Part shown: piece by piece, positions 40,834-50,700 of the stretch
Position numbering within the stretch: position 1 is the stretch's first letter
How the letters are laid out: every line of letters starts with the position of its first letter
Source: Shewanella subflava
Lineage (GTDB): Bacteria > Pseudomonadota > Gammaproteobacteria > Enterobacterales > Shewanellaceae
Length of the DNA stretch: 64,000 bases
Assembly (NCBI RefSeq): GCF_025971955.1
Contig: NZ_JAPDMX010000031.1
Coordinates: forward strand, 1 to 64,000
Direction: 5' to 3'
Program-made: the position numbers and the translations under genes
The notes under the pieces: model-generated
What the model was told of the DNA's origin: nothing
What the model saw: only the letters and a program-made list of their open reading frames with translations
Databases searched by the model: none

Positions 40834-40881
40834 AATACCAATGTTAGTACCAATGTTAGTACCAATGTTAGTACCAATGTT
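40834..40881. repeat. Four-copy 12-bp tandem repeat
   Basis: AGTACCAATGTT is repeated three times perfectly, preceded by one copy starting AA instead of AG. Non-coding; probably a slippage-prone microsatellite-like array. Confidence 0.9.
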
Positions 40882-41170
40882 AATAAATAACCACTAATAC
40901 TAGCGTTTGAGCACACTCGATAACGAGGTTACACTTTCAGATTGTAGAATAATGACTTTTCATCACAATCTTTCTGGTTATCATGCATTTTTGCTTCGCT
41001 ATTGCTAAGCGCTTATTTAATGTGACGGAGCGTGGTCAATTTATCGGTTAATTTGACTATAGCCACAACGCATTTTTTACAGCTTAGTGGAGCGTATTTT
41101 CTTTGTTAATGAATAATGCACTGGGCTATTTTTCTGTAAGTTAATAAATGCCAAATCCCCTAATTATTTT

Positions 41171-42721
41171 TTAATGCTTAAATCGAATAACAAGCTCATG
41201 CAAATCATCTGCAGTGTCTTTTAAAAGAGTAATCGATTCCGATGTTTGTGATGCATTATCCGCACTGGTGTTAGATAAGTCCGATATATTAACAATTTGC
41301 TTATTAATATCCTCAGCAACATGGGCCTGTTCTTCCACTGCCGCGGCCATTTGTGTAGACATTTGCGCAATTTTTTCTACTGCACTGAATATCCCCTCTA
41401 GCATTTGACCACTGTCCACAACCTTCGCTAACCCCTCATCCGCAGCCTTAGTGCCAAGTTTGGCAGTATCTACTGCATTTTGGGCTTTATCGGTTAACTC
41501 TTTGACTATCGAATATATATCTTTGGTTGAATCTTGAGTTCGTTTGGCTAAATTTCTTACTTCATCAGCAACCACAGCAAACCCCCTCCCTTGCTCACCC
41601 GCTCTTGCCGCCTCAATAGCGGCATTAAGTGCTAACAAATTAGTTTGGTCCGCTATTTGTTCAATAATCTGTGCCGCTTGGGCAATACAGGCAGTTTGTG
41701 AAGAAACATCAGCCACTGAAATACTGATATCAGATACAGTATCCCGTAAATTCTGAATCGATTGACGGGTTACATCTGAAATTTCAACACCTTTAGTGGC
41801 TAAACCATTTGCGGTTTCGGCTTGATTTGCAGTATCAGTAACATGTTGGGATACCTCAGTAATCGCTGTTGTCATTTGATTCATGGCTGTTGCAACCTGA
41901 AATGTCTCAGCTTTTTGTCTTTCAATTTCACCACAAGTTTCAACGGTTAATTCCAATCCACGTTCTGATACCTGTGATACTTTAGATGCTGAATTTTCTA
42001 TACGAGTCAAAACTGTACCCAAATGGGATTGTTGACTTAAGATTGCAACCTTTAACAATCCCAACTCTCCATTAGAATTAGTGTATGTTTTCGCAGCTAA
42101 TTCATGAGAAAAACTCGCTTTCAACATTTGATTTAGGGAGGCAATAATGGCATTACTTTTATAGGAGCTGAATAACGCAAAGCTAACGACACCAATTAAC
42201 AGCATTATTTCGGATAAAGCTTGATAGTTAAACCAATAAAGTAAAGCCGTTAATAATATTGAAAACGTGAGTATTAAATACTCTGTAGGTATGCGTAACG
42301 ATTGAGTGTTTTTTTTCCCTTTATTGATTTTGTCGTATAATAATTCTGCTCTAGCGACATCCTCGCGACTAGGGCATGAACGAACAGATTCATAACCGAC
42401 AATTTTACCCTTTTTAGTTATCGGCGTAACATAGGCATCTACCCAATAAAAATCGCCATTTTTACAACGATTTTTAACATGCCCCATCCAAGGTTTACCC
42501 TCTTTTATGTGAGACCACATAATTTCAAAAGCCGCTGCTGGCATGTCAGGATGCCTAACAATATTGTGCGGTTTACCAATAAGTTCTTCTTTTTCAAACC
42601 CACTTATTTTAACGAAGGCATCATTACATTCAATGATAGTGCCTTTAATGTCAGTAACTGAAATCAGTTTAGTGTCTGGAGAAAAGTGCCTTTCAACTTT
42701 GGTTAACGGACTGTTGACTCT
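41171..42721 (-). CDS. PAS-domain chemoreceptor (Aer-like)
   Basis: A chemotaxis transducer with an N-terminal cytoplasmic PAS domain (about residues 15-125, [30 protein letters not shown] ... [13 protein letters not shown]). Two closely spaced membrane helices follow (about 150-195), then a signalling domain with [33 protein letters not shown]. This layout is that of Aer-type energy or redox sensors, usually FAD-binding. I prefer the ATG at 42721 (516 residues), which follows AGGGA. An in-frame ATG 33 bp upstream has no clear ribosome binding site and would add residues before the PAS domain. Confidence 0.9.
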   Translation of the reverse strand, partial: RVNSPLTKVERHFSPDTKLISVTDIKGTIIECNDAFVKISGFEKEELIGKPHNIVRHPDMPAAAFEIMWSHIKEGKPWMGHVKNRCKNGDFYWVDAYVTPITKKGKIVGYESVRSCPSREDVARAELLYDKINKGKKNTQSLRIPTEYLILTFSILLTALLYWFNYQALSEIMLLIGVVSFALFSSYKSNAIIASLNQMLKASFSHELAAKTYTNSNGELGLLKVAILSQQSHLGTVLTRIENSASKVSQVSERGLELTVETCGEIERQKAETFQVATAMNQMTTAITEVSQHVTDTANQAETANGLATKGVEISDVTRQSIQNLRDTVSDISISVADVSSQTACIAQAAQIIEQIADQTNLLALNAAIEAARAGEQGRGFAVVADEVRNLAKRTQDSTKDIYSIVKELTDKAQNAVDTAKLGTKAADEGLAKVVDSGQMLEGIFSAVEKIAQMSTQMAAAVEEQAHVAEDINKQIVNISDLSNTSADNASQTSESITLLKDTADDLHELVIRFKH

Positions 42722-42754
42722 CATTAGTTCACTTCCCTGCTTTAACATTTCCAT

Positions 42755-43125
42755 TTAATTCATTTGATACTAGTCGCTACAAAGTATTAGTCAAAAATAA
42801 AATTCAACTTTATTAAAGATAAAAAACAAACAAGTTTTAATATCTAAAAAAAATCACATCGAAAGTTTATTTCACCATAAAACCAAATAAAGACAACGCA
42901 AAAAACTAGATTAAAAATAATTGGTTACAATCGCCAATTTAAACAAGGACGCCGTTATCAAGGCTGCAATTGGAAACAGAAAATAAATGTCAAAAATTTT
43001 AACGTGTTATTTCCAAATATTGAAACCCGTACTAGTCTTAGGAAAGACTGTTAATTCTTATCGCTGCTCGGAAGATATCAATCATATCTATGATAAGAAT
43101 AAGCATATTATAACAGGGAGAGTGT
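42755..43125. promoter_or_regulatory. Divergent region between chemoreceptor and response regulator
   Basis: About 370 bp with a high A/T content and a small hairpin AGTCTT-AGG-AAAGACT near 43035. It should hold both promoters. GGGAGAG directly precedes the ATG at 43126. No gene is apparent. Confidence 0.45.
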
Positions 43126-45207
43126 ATGTTAGCTTCGATGCTTTATAGGCAACGTATCCTCATCATTGATGATGATATCAACCAAATCAAAGTGTTAAAA
43201 AAAGCGTTATCATCAACAGGGGATGTGTTTTTTGAACAAAACGGCTTATTAGCTTTGCAGCAAGCGCTGGTAACATTGCCAGACCTGATTTTGCTCGATA
43301 TTGAAATGCCTAACATCAATGGCCATCAAGTATTGGAGCAGTTAAAGCTTCACGAGCAAACCTGCCACATTCCAGTGATATTTATTACCGCGCATCATTC
43401 AGAAACTGAGCAAATAAAATGCCTTAGTGCTGGTGCGGTTGATTTTATTTCTAAACCGCTGCAGCCAGAAATTGTGGTTGCGCGCGTGAACACCCACTTA
43501 GCGCTTCGTCGCAGAGAGCTTGAGTTATTAGCATTATCCCAGAAATACCAAATCACATTGAATTCTATTGGTGATGGGGTCGTCACTACAGATAAAAATG
43601 GTGCTGTCACCTATATCAACCCTGCCGCTGAATTATTAATAGGAATTACAGAACAAAAGGCCATTGGGCTAATAATTGAAGAGCTGATGCCGTTAAGAAT
43701 TGGCAATGATGGCCCTCCACATATCAACCCCATCCGCATTTGCATAGACGAAAACAGACAGGTAGGAATGGCGGTTAACTGCCAAATGATGAGACAAAAT
43801 GGCCATTGGGTTTGCGTTGAACACAGTGCAGCACCGCTTATTGAACCAGACGATAAAGTAACCGGAGCCGTGATTGTGTTCCATGACATTAATGAAATTA
43901 ATGCCATGGGACGAATAATGACCCATAGTTTACAGTACGACCAACTTACCAACCTCCCTAATCGTTTTTTATTCTTGGATATGTTGAACGCCGAGATATC
44001 CCTTACCCCAAAAAAGCCTCGCAAAATTGGATTAATTCAATTTGATATTGATAATTTTAAATCAATAAATCAAGAGTTCGGATTTGAAGTTGGCGATGAA
44101 ATACTTAAAAAAACAGCCCAAATAATACAATCTACACTGCAGAGTAATGAAATACTTAGCCGCCACAATGCAGATGAATTTAGAGTGCTGGCGTCTAATT
44201 TAACAAAGCCAAGTGACTTGGCTAATTTGGCGATGGTGATCAGAGAGCAGGTTAAAGAAATTATCTCTGCTTACCCCGATATGGAACATTTTTCAATCAG
44301 CGCGGGGATCAGCATTTTTCCCGACGATGCGAATAACGGTGAGTTATTGATGTTACACGCTGATGCCGCCTTGCAACGGGCAAAACAAAATGCTTCCAAT
44401 CAAGGTTGTTGTTTTTATTCTCAGGAAATGGAGTCTGAATATATTTTAAGAAAACACTGTTACAGCCTGTTAAAAAAGGCCATCACAGATAATAGTGTCA
44501 TTACTTTATATCAGCCGATAGTTGACGCCCACAGTGGCCAATTAAAGGCTGTTGAAGCACTGATGCGTATTCAAGATGAAGATGGTCAGCTTATATCCCC
44601 TGACAATTTCATCCCTATTGCTGAAGAAACGCGCCTAATTATTCCATTAGGAGAACAAATGATTCAGCGCATATTTGAACAGTTACACCACTGGTCACAA
44701 GACGGATTAGCACCGCGAGTGTGTATCAATATATCGGTAATACAATTTGTCGATCCCAATTTTGTCCCTTTTTTACTTAACGCTATTGAGCAATACCAAG
44801 TCAGTCCCAATGTGATTGAACTTGAAGTCACAGAAAGCCTAATGATTGAAAATATCGACCATATACAGCAAGACATGCACACACTCCGTGCACTAGGCAT
44901 AACCATCTCTATTGACGATTTTGGTACGGGTTTTTCCTGCTTGAGTTATCTTAAAGACTTACCCATTGATGTTGTGAAAATTGATAAATCATTCGTGGCA
45001 CAACTTAGTGCGATTAACACCCAAGACATACTCATCAGTACAATTATTAGCCTGGCACAGAATATGAATTTAGCTTCGATAGCAGAAGGGGTTGAGACAA
45101 TTGAACAGGCAAAAGCGCTTAAACAACTGGGGGCGACATGTTTGCAAGGCTATTATTTTTCTCGCCCTGTGGCTGCCAGTGAAATAAAAGATAATTACAA
45201 CATATGA
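43126..45207 (+). CDS. REC-PAS-GGDEF-EAL response regulator
   Basis: A 693-residue output protein of cyclic di-GMP signalling. Domains in order are receiver (about 9-125, phospho-acceptor Asp in LILLDIEMPNING), PAS (about 137-255), a GGDEF domain (about 270-425) and an EAL domain (about 445-690). The GGDEF signature is degenerate: the active-site loop reads SRHNADEF, lacking both glycines, so cyclase activity is unlikely. The EAL domain keeps VEALMRIQ, ELEVTESL and DDFGTGFSCLSYL with KIDKSF, so it is probably an active phosphodiesterase. Its stop overlaps the start of the hybrid kinase (ATGA). Confidence 0.92.
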   Translation: MLASMLYRQRILIIDDDINQIKVLKKALSSTGDVFFEQNGLLALQQALVTLPDLILLDIEMPNINGHQVLEQLKLHEQTCHIPVIFITAHHSETEQIKCLSAGAVDFISKPLQPEIVVARVNTHLALRRRELELLALSQKYQITLNSIGDGVVTTDKNGAVTYINPAAELLIGITEQKAIGLIIEELMPLRIGNDGPPHINPIRICIDENRQVGMAVNCQMMRQNGHWVCVEHSAAPLIEPDDKVTGAVIVFHDINEINAMGRIMTHSLQYDQLTNLPNRFLFLDMLNAEISLTPKKPRKIGLIQFDIDNFKSINQEFGFEVGDEILKKTAQIIQSTLQSNEILSRHNADEFRVLASNLTKPSDLANLAMVIREQVKEIISAYPDMEHFSISAGISIFPDDANNGELLMLHADAALQRAKQNASNQGCCFYSQEMESEYILRKHCYSLLKKAITDNSVITLYQPIVDAHSGQLKAVEALMRIQDEDGQLISPDNFIPIAEETRLIIPLGEQMIQRIFEQLHHWSQDGLAPRVCINISVIQFVDPNFVPFLLNAIEQYQVSPNVIELEVTESLMIENIDHIQQDMHTLRALGITISIDDFGTGFSCLSYLKDLPIDVVKIDKSFVAQLSAINTQDILISTIISLAQNMNLASIAEGVETIEQAKALKQLGATCLQGYYFSRPVAASEIKDNYNI

Positions 45208-48200
45208 AGAATAAAAAAATAGCTCACTTTACCTTTAAAAACAGCTGGCTTGCGTTATGCGTCGGTATACTCATCACCGCTATATGTGCTTGGCTAGGTT
45301 ATTATAACAATCAATATACTATCAAACATCACTTAGCTGAGCTTGCAGATAAAACCGAAAATCTTATCGAGCAACGATTTCTAGATTATGAATACGGCCT
45401 TATTGGCACTAAAGCAGCAATCAACACTATTGGGGTGCGCAATATCACCCGCAAACAATTTGAAAATTACATCAATAGCCGTAATCTAGCCAAGGAGTTT
45501 CCAGGATCGCTTGGTTTTGGCTTTATCCGCAGAGTACCTGTAAATCAAGAAGCTGAGTTTTTGGCAAAAGCCCGTGCAGACGGGGCGCCAGATTTTAACA
45601 TAAAAACACTCACCCCCCATGAAACCGACCGCTTCATAATACAATATATATACCCAATAGCAGGTAATCAGCAGGCTGTTGGCCTAGATATTGGTTCAGA
45701 AAAAAATCGCCGCACAGCCGCGATTGCATCTGCCAGATATGACAGGCCTTTTCTAACCGCCCCTATTACACTCGTTCAAGCAAATAAAAAAAAGCGTATG
45801 GGCATACTCGCCCTACTGCCAATATATGCTGATGATGCAATTTTAGATTCACCTGAATCACGCGTTGACGCCGTTGTCGGCTGGTCGTATACACCATTAG
45901 TGATTGCTGATGTACTTGCCGATCTAGAATCGTTAACCGATGGCGCGGTTGTCTCTTTGACCCATAAATCAGAAGATGAGGCGTTTTTTCAAAGCCGAAC
46001 CAAACCCTCTGCCCCCGCTGCGGAATATAGCTTCAAACGTGATATCACTATATTAGGTCAACATTGGCAAATGGCAGTGGGAATATCGACCCAATCAATA
46101 AACAAATTGGGGCTATACAATGTCGGTTTGATTGCTATTTTTGGCTTATTACTTACCGCCCTCGGTCTTTTTATTATTAGTTTAATCCATAGCCAGGCGA
46201 TTAATAAAGATGAGTTAAGCGATATTAATCAATTTAATTCATTAAAAAGTATTGTGAGTTTCTTAAGCAGCGCTCAATTTAAACGCACAGGCCAACTAGG
46301 CATGTTATTGCTACTTTTTATATTTTTAATTTCTAGTTGGATGATTATAAAATATCATACAGCGGCATTAAAAAATAATCTCGAAAACACCAAAAACTCA
46401 GCAATTTCAATGCTCAGTGAAGTATCAAATCAATATCAACAAGACACACTTTTCCTTGCCAATTCGACATCACAATTAATCAATGCCTTGATGGTAGACG
46501 ACTCAAACCCCACGCCATCAAAGCAAGATCTGAAACAAATCATTAAAGCAAACAAACATATCAAAGATATGTTTAGAGCCTATATGTTGGCAAATTCCAA
46601 TGTATATCAAGTCCGTTTTATCACTGCCAGTAATGATTGGAATGAAACAGTAAAAGTACAGCGAACAGGTGAAGACTTAAAGGTTTTTACTGAGCAGGAA
46701 CTACAATCAAAAAAACATGAACCTTACATAAATCAATCACTGCTCGTTGGAGAGGGGAATGTTTATCAATCTAACATCAATCTTAATCGTGAATTCGGTA
46801 AAATAGAGCAACCTCAACGCCCTGTTTGGCGATTCTCGACACCACTACTTTATAATGATGGTAGCCCATTGGGCATTCTCATCATTAATGTTAATGCTGA
46901 TTTAATCTTACCGTCTTTAACTGATGATATTGCTAATCACATTCAATTATATGTAACCGATCAAGATGAACATTTTCTGGTTCACCCTAACACGGATAAA
47001 GCCTTCGCCCATGAGTATGGTGATAGTGAGTCGTGGTTGAGTACATTTCCGCTCGCTTCGCATGGGTGGCAAGCTTGGTTTGGTTTAGTCGGTTATCAAA
47101 ACCAGCAAGAATCGGTACTGGTGAGTGAAGGGCAATTTTTACTTGATGATAAAGATGGAAGAGCACTACACGTATATAGCACGTCCTCAGAATGGTTATT
47201 TTTAACAAAGGCACTAAAAGATACAACAAAAGTGTTTATGGCATTAGTGTGCCTGTTCTTATCGGGCATGTTCATTCAATACTGGCTATGGCTTAAGCAC
47301 AAAATAGCCCACCGTAATTTCATCATGGCACAAAACGAAGAATTACAGGCCAAGGAGTTATTAAGATTTAAGGGATTATTGGAGGCGGCGCCTGATGCAA
47401 CCTTGGTGGTCAACGAGCTAGGTATGATTGAAATGGCCAATGCCGCAGCAGTGTATTTATTTGGCTATAAGCCTGCAGAGTTAGAGGGGCAACCCATCGA
47501 TAAACTCATCCCAACGGAGCACAGACAACAACACAAAGGCAACGTTACAAGTTATGTACAACAACCCCAAAAGAGAATAATGGCTGAAAAAAGGGAAATA
47601 CAAGCGCTTTCTGCTGATGGACAAACATTCCCTGTAGAAATCAGTTTAAGCTCATCCACTATGGATGGAAAACTGCTTGTAATCGCTTCACTGCGTGATG
47701 TTACCATCAGAGTAATGGAGCAACAAAAACTGACCAAAGCATTAGCCGACGCTGAATTGGCTACCCAAGCAAAAAGCCAATTCTTAGCAAACACCAGCCA
47801 TGAAATCCGCACGCCATTAAACGCCATTATAGGCTTAAGTTATTTATTGGCGGATGAAAAACTCACAAATCAACAACAACAATTAGTCTCAAAAATCCAA
47901 ATTTCAGGTAAGTCCCTGTTAGGTATTATTAATGATGTGTTAGACCTTGCTAAAATAGAAGCTAACGAAATGACGCTTGAAGAAGAACCAATTGCATTAC
48001 ATGAGTTTTTAGATGAAATCGGCGACATTTTTGCTATACAAGCCGATGCCAAAAAACTCATGTTCAAATCAGAGTTTGCTAAAGATTTACCGCTTTGGGT
48101 GAATGGTGACAGTACCAGACTTCGACAAATTTTAATGAATTTACTCAGCAATGCCATTAAATTCACCAATATCGGCAACGTGTCTCTGTCTGCACAGGTG

Positions 48201-50003
48201 TTACATAATGTGCCAGAGTTACCTGACGATAAAAAAATGGAGCGAATATCCGTTAGAGATACAGGAATAGGAATATCTTCGGAAACACAAACCCGTTTAT
48301 TTAAGCCCTTTTCCCAAGCGGATGAATCAACAACGCGTCGGTTTGGGGGAACCGGTTTAGGATTGTCTATTGTGCTAGAGTTAGTTGAGTTAATGCAAGG
48401 TACGGTTGGCGTAGATAGTGCTAAGGATGTTGGCAGTCAGTTTTGGGTTGATATTCCCCTCAAAGATGTTACCAAAAAACAGCTATCAAATCTTAACAGC
48501 GTTAATCAAATGATATTTGTCTTGATTGCTGAAGACGATCCCACTGATGCCAATCTGTTGAGAAAAATGACCAATGCGCTGGGCTGGCGATCTGAAGTCG
48601 TGACCAACGGTGTCGAACTAGTCGATACCTATATTGCACGTCACAATAAAAAGCTAAGACAACCAGATGCCATTATCGTTGACTGGCAAATGCCTATTAT
48701 GGATGGGTTAAATGCGATAAAAACGCTAACCAATCAATTTGGGCGTGAAAACCTGCCCGCTGTATTAATGCTTTCTGCACATGATAAAGAAGTGATTAGT
48801 CAACATGACCCAGAAAATTTAGTCAACCGTTTCTTGTTAAAACCGGTCAATTCATCATCACTGTTTAATGCCGTTAATGATATTGTTAGCCTCCATACTG
48901 GTAATAAAAAGCGGGTATTCCAATCTAGCCTTATGGAAGCGGTTAAGGTCAAATGGTTAAATAACATGAGTATACTTGTAGTCGATGATCGGCCTATTAA
49001 TCTCGATGTCATCACGAACATTTTAAAACGCAATGGCGCCATTGTTGATGAGGCATTAAGCGGTGAAGATGCCTTAATACTCCTTAAAGATAACGCTAAT
49101 GATTACGATGCGGTCTTAATGGATATTCAAATGCCAGGAATTGGCGGGCTTGAAGCAGCGCGGCAAGCGCGCAATCAATTAGGATTAACTTCTTTGCCCA
49201 TTATAGCCTTAACTGCTGGCGCGTTAATCAAAGAGAAAAACCAAGCTTTTGCGGCTGGTATGACCGAGTTTTTAACTAAACCCATCAACCCATCTCAGGT
49301 GATTAATGTATTACGTATGGCTTATGAATCCTATCGAGGTAAAGAAGCGCCCTACACACCATTAGATGCAGCAACCGAAACTGATTTAGATGAATGGCCA
49401 GAAGTGGCAGGGTTGAACCAGGAACAAGCGAAGCAGATTTTACTTAACGATAAAGCACTTTTCATGAAAGTTCTCAATAGTTTGCTGCTTGATTTTGCTA
49501 ATTTAATGTTACCACCTGATGAAGATATCGATAATGCGAACACTGATGTCAGAAAACAATTTGCATCTCAAACTCACAAGTTAAAAAGTGTTTCTGGAAT
49601 GATTGGTGCGCAAAACATCCAGCAACTGGCCACTGAAGCAGAAAGTCTATTGCACACAACAGATGCACCTGTAAAAGATACGTTAACAGCACTTTCTGTT
49701 GAATTAAAAAAATTACATCAAGCCAGTCAAAAAGTACTCTGTGAATGGGAAAAAACACAGCTTGATGCACAACAACCCTTAGGCGCAGCGACGACTCTGC
49801 ACAATGAGACGCTAACAGATATAGTTCAACGTCTTCAAAAGCAGGATTTAAGTGCCATAGACATATTTGATCAACACAGCGCATCATTTCGACAAGCCCT
49901 AGGCAATGAGCAATTTATTCAACTTCAAGCTAATTTAGATAACTTGCAGTTTAAGCTTGCCGCCGAAATACTCTTGCCGCTTATAAAATCAGCGAATAGT
50001 TAA
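45204..50003 (+). CDS. Multi-domain hybrid sensor histidine kinase (CHASE, PAS, HK, 2xREC, HPt)
   Basis: A 1599-residue membrane kinase. After an N-terminal helix comes a CHASE-type periplasmic domain (about 40-300, starting FLDYEYGLIGTKAAIN). Two helices follow (about 310-335 and 368-388), then a second large extracytoplasmic sensor region (about 390-680) and a last helix (about 680-705). The cytoplasmic part has PAS (about 725-840) and HisKA with FLANTSHEIRTPLNAIIGL (His866). A HATPase with GGTGLGLSIV comes next, then two receivers (IIVDWQMPIMDG; VLMDIQMPGIGG) and an HPt domain with QTHKLKSVSGMIG. The HPt output suits the REC of the coupled upstream protein. Confidence 0.92.
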   Translation: MKNKKIAHFTFKNSWLALCVGILITAICAWLGYYNNQYTIKHHLAELADKTENLIEQRFLDYEYGLIGTKAAINTIGVRNITRKQFENYINSRNLAKEFPGSLGFGFIRRVPVNQEAEFLAKARADGAPDFNIKTLTPHETDRFIIQYIYPIAGNQQAVGLDIGSEKNRRTAAIASARYDRPFLTAPITLVQANKKKRMGILALLPIYADDAILDSPESRVDAVVGWSYTPLVIADVLADLESLTDGAVVSLTHKSEDEAFFQSRTKPSAPAAEYSFKRDITILGQHWQMAVGISTQSINKLGLYNVGLIAIFGLLLTALGLFIISLIHSQAINKDELSDINQFNSLKSIVSFLSSAQFKRTGQLGMLLLLFIFLISSWMIIKYHTAALKNNLENTKNSAISMLSEVSNQYQQDTLFLANSTSQLINALMVDDSNPTPSKQDLKQIIKANKHIKDMFRAYMLANSNVYQVRFITASNDWNETVKVQRTGEDLKVFTEQELQSKKHEPYINQSLLVGEGNVYQSNINLNREFGKIEQPQRPVWRFSTPLLYNDGSPLGILIINVNADLILPSLTDDIANHIQLYVTDQDEHFLVHPNTDKAFAHEYGDSESWLSTFPLASHGWQAWFGLVGYQNQQESVLVSEGQFLLDDKDGRALHVYSTSSEWLFLTKALKDTTKVFMALVCLFLSGMFIQYWLWLKHKIAHRNFIMAQNEELQAKELLRFKGLLEAAPDATLVVNELGMIEMANAAAVYLFGYKPAELEGQPIDKLIPTEHRQQHKGNVTSYVQQPQKRIMAEKREIQALSADGQTFPVEISLSSSTMDGKLLVIASLRDVTIRVMEQQKLTKALADAELATQAKSQFLANTSHEIRTPLNAIIGLSYLLADEKLTNQQQQLVSKIQISGKSLLGIINDVLDLAKIEANEMTLEEEPIALHEFLDEIGDIFAIQADAKKLMFKSEFAKDLPLWVNGDSTRLRQILMNLLSNAIKFTNIGNVSLSAQVLHNVPELPDDKKMERISVRDTGIGISSETQTRLFKPFSQADESTTRRFGGTGLGLSIVLELVELMQGTVGVDSAKDVGSQFWVDIPLKDVTKKQLSNLNSVNQMIFVLIAEDDPTDANLLRKMTNALGWRSEVVTNGVELVDTYIARHNKKLRQPDAIIVDWQMPIMDGLNAIKTLTNQFGRENLPAVLMLSAHDKEVISQHDPENLVNRFLLKPVNSSSLFNAVNDIVSLHTGNKKRVFQSSLMEAVKVKWLNNMSILVVDDRPINLDVITNILKRNGAIVDEALSGEDALILLKDNANDYDAVLMDIQMPGIGGLEAARQARNQLGLTSLPIIALTAGALIKEKNQAFAAGMTEFLTKPINPSQVINVLRMAYESYRGKEAPYTPLDAATETDLDEWPEVAGLNQEQAKQILLNDKALFMKVLNSLLLDFANLMLPPDEDIDNANTDVRKQFASQTHKLKSVSGMIGAQNIQQLATEAESLLHTTDAPVKDTLTALSVELKKLHQASQKVLCEWEKTQLDAQQPLGAATTLHNETLTDIVQRLQKQDLSAIDIFDQHSASFRQALGNEQFIQLQANLDNLQFKLAAEILLPLIKSANS

Positions 50004-50348
50004 ACAGCTTGTATTGGCAACCTACTCTTTCTAGCCCTAATAGAAACCTAGCCAGCGGTGCGCTTCCCCCAATTGTAATCCCATTACCCCATGAGATAAT
50101 GGGATTACACTGTCAGTGCCAACATGTTTAGCACTAAATAGGCGCAAAACCGAAATGACATGACATGACATAACTTAAGATAAAGTGAAACTTTGAATAA
50201 ATTAATTTGCCAATGATGAAATTTATATAAAAAATATGAGCTAATGGAATTTAATAAGTTTTTGGCACCAATCTTAATCGGTTTGCCACAACATTAATTT
50301 TGATAACAAGAGAGTTTTAGAGGTAAGAGTTTGATATTGAAAAAGAAA
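50004..50348. other. Intergenic region with a perfect 12-bp hairpin
   Basis: Between the hybrid kinase and the tRNA lies about 345 bp. GTAATCCCATTA (50075-50086) and TAATGGGATTAC (50097-50108) form a perfect 12-bp stem with a 10-nt loop and no T run. Near 50157 TGACA is repeated three times in tandem. No gene is visible. Confidence 0.6.
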
Positions 50349-50425
50349 TGGTACACCCGAGTGGACTCGAACCACCGACCCCTACCATGTCAAGGTAGTG
50401 CTCTAACCAGCTGAGCTACGGGTGT
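50349..50425 (-). tRNA. tRNA-Val (anticodon GAC)
   Basis: The 77-nt minus-strand gene folds cleanly. Acceptor ACACCCG pairs with CGGGTGT and is followed by discriminator A and an encoded CCA. The D-arm is GCTC-AGCTGGTTA-GAGC. The anticodon arm CTACC-TTGACAT-GGTAG has anticodon GAC, and the T-arm is GGTGG-TTCGAGT-CCACT with one terminal non-Watson-Crick pair. The anticodon reads valine GUC/GUU codons. In E. coli tRNA-Val(GAC) genes come in a tandem pair, which fits the broken second copy just upstream. Confidence 0.97.
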
Positions 50426-50452
50426 ATTTTGGGATGCTTAAGGAAATAAAAC

Positions 50453-50498
50453 TGGTACACCCGAGTGGACTCGAACCACCGACCCCTACCATGTCAAG
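50453..50498 (-). repeat. 3' half of a second tRNA-Val, probable attachment site (attL)
   Basis: These 46 nt are identical to 50349-50394 of the intact tRNA-Val, from the CCA end back to the anticodon loop (CTTGACAT on the minus strand). Identity stops sharply inside the loop, and the 5' half is missing. This is what integration of an element into the anticodon loop of the upstream member of a tandem tRNA pair leaves behind. A recombinase operon begins 200 bp further on. The matching partner site was not found in the window. Confidence 0.8.
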
Positions 50499-50637
50499 AC
50501 GTTATAAACCCAGCGACGATAACTCCCTCAAAACTTCATTTTACAGCCATACTCCTTTATATATCTAGTTTTAACATCGAAATCAGCATCTCATTTTCGT
50601 TAATTTAAGAGAAAAAACGCAATTGTTACACTTGATC

Positions 50638-50657
50638 TAGGCACAAATTAGGCACAA
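50638..50657. promoter_or_regulatory. Two TAGGCACAA direct repeats upstream of the recombinase operon
   Basis: TAGGCACAA occurs at 50638-50646 and 50649-50657, 11 bp apart, about one helical turn. A TATAGA box-like sequence follows. The array could be an operator for the operon or a recombinase arm-type site. Confidence 0.35.
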
Positions 50658-50700
50658 TATAGAAATTTCCAAATTGACCACTATTCGTCGCTTAGGGGGC

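Larger units (their letters stand above)
40584..41170. other. Intergenic region with a terminator and a 12-bp tandem repeat
   Basis: This 587-bp gap between the peptidase and the chemoreceptor contains a strong terminator (40781-40810) and a four-copy tandem repeat (40834-40881). The remaining AT-rich sequence shows no ORF or RNA gene. Confidence 0.6.

Noticed and set aside
40834..40881. CRISPR array
   Set aside because: The 12-bp units are directly adjacent with no spacers and no cas genes are nearby.
50453..50498. A second functional tRNA-Val gene
   Set aside because: Only the 3' half from the anticodon loop is present; the D-arm and 5' acceptor strand are replaced by unrelated sequence.
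50674..50700. TTG start for the small trio protein
   Set aside because: It lacks a ribosome binding site, while AGGGGG immediately precedes the ATG pair at 50701/50704.
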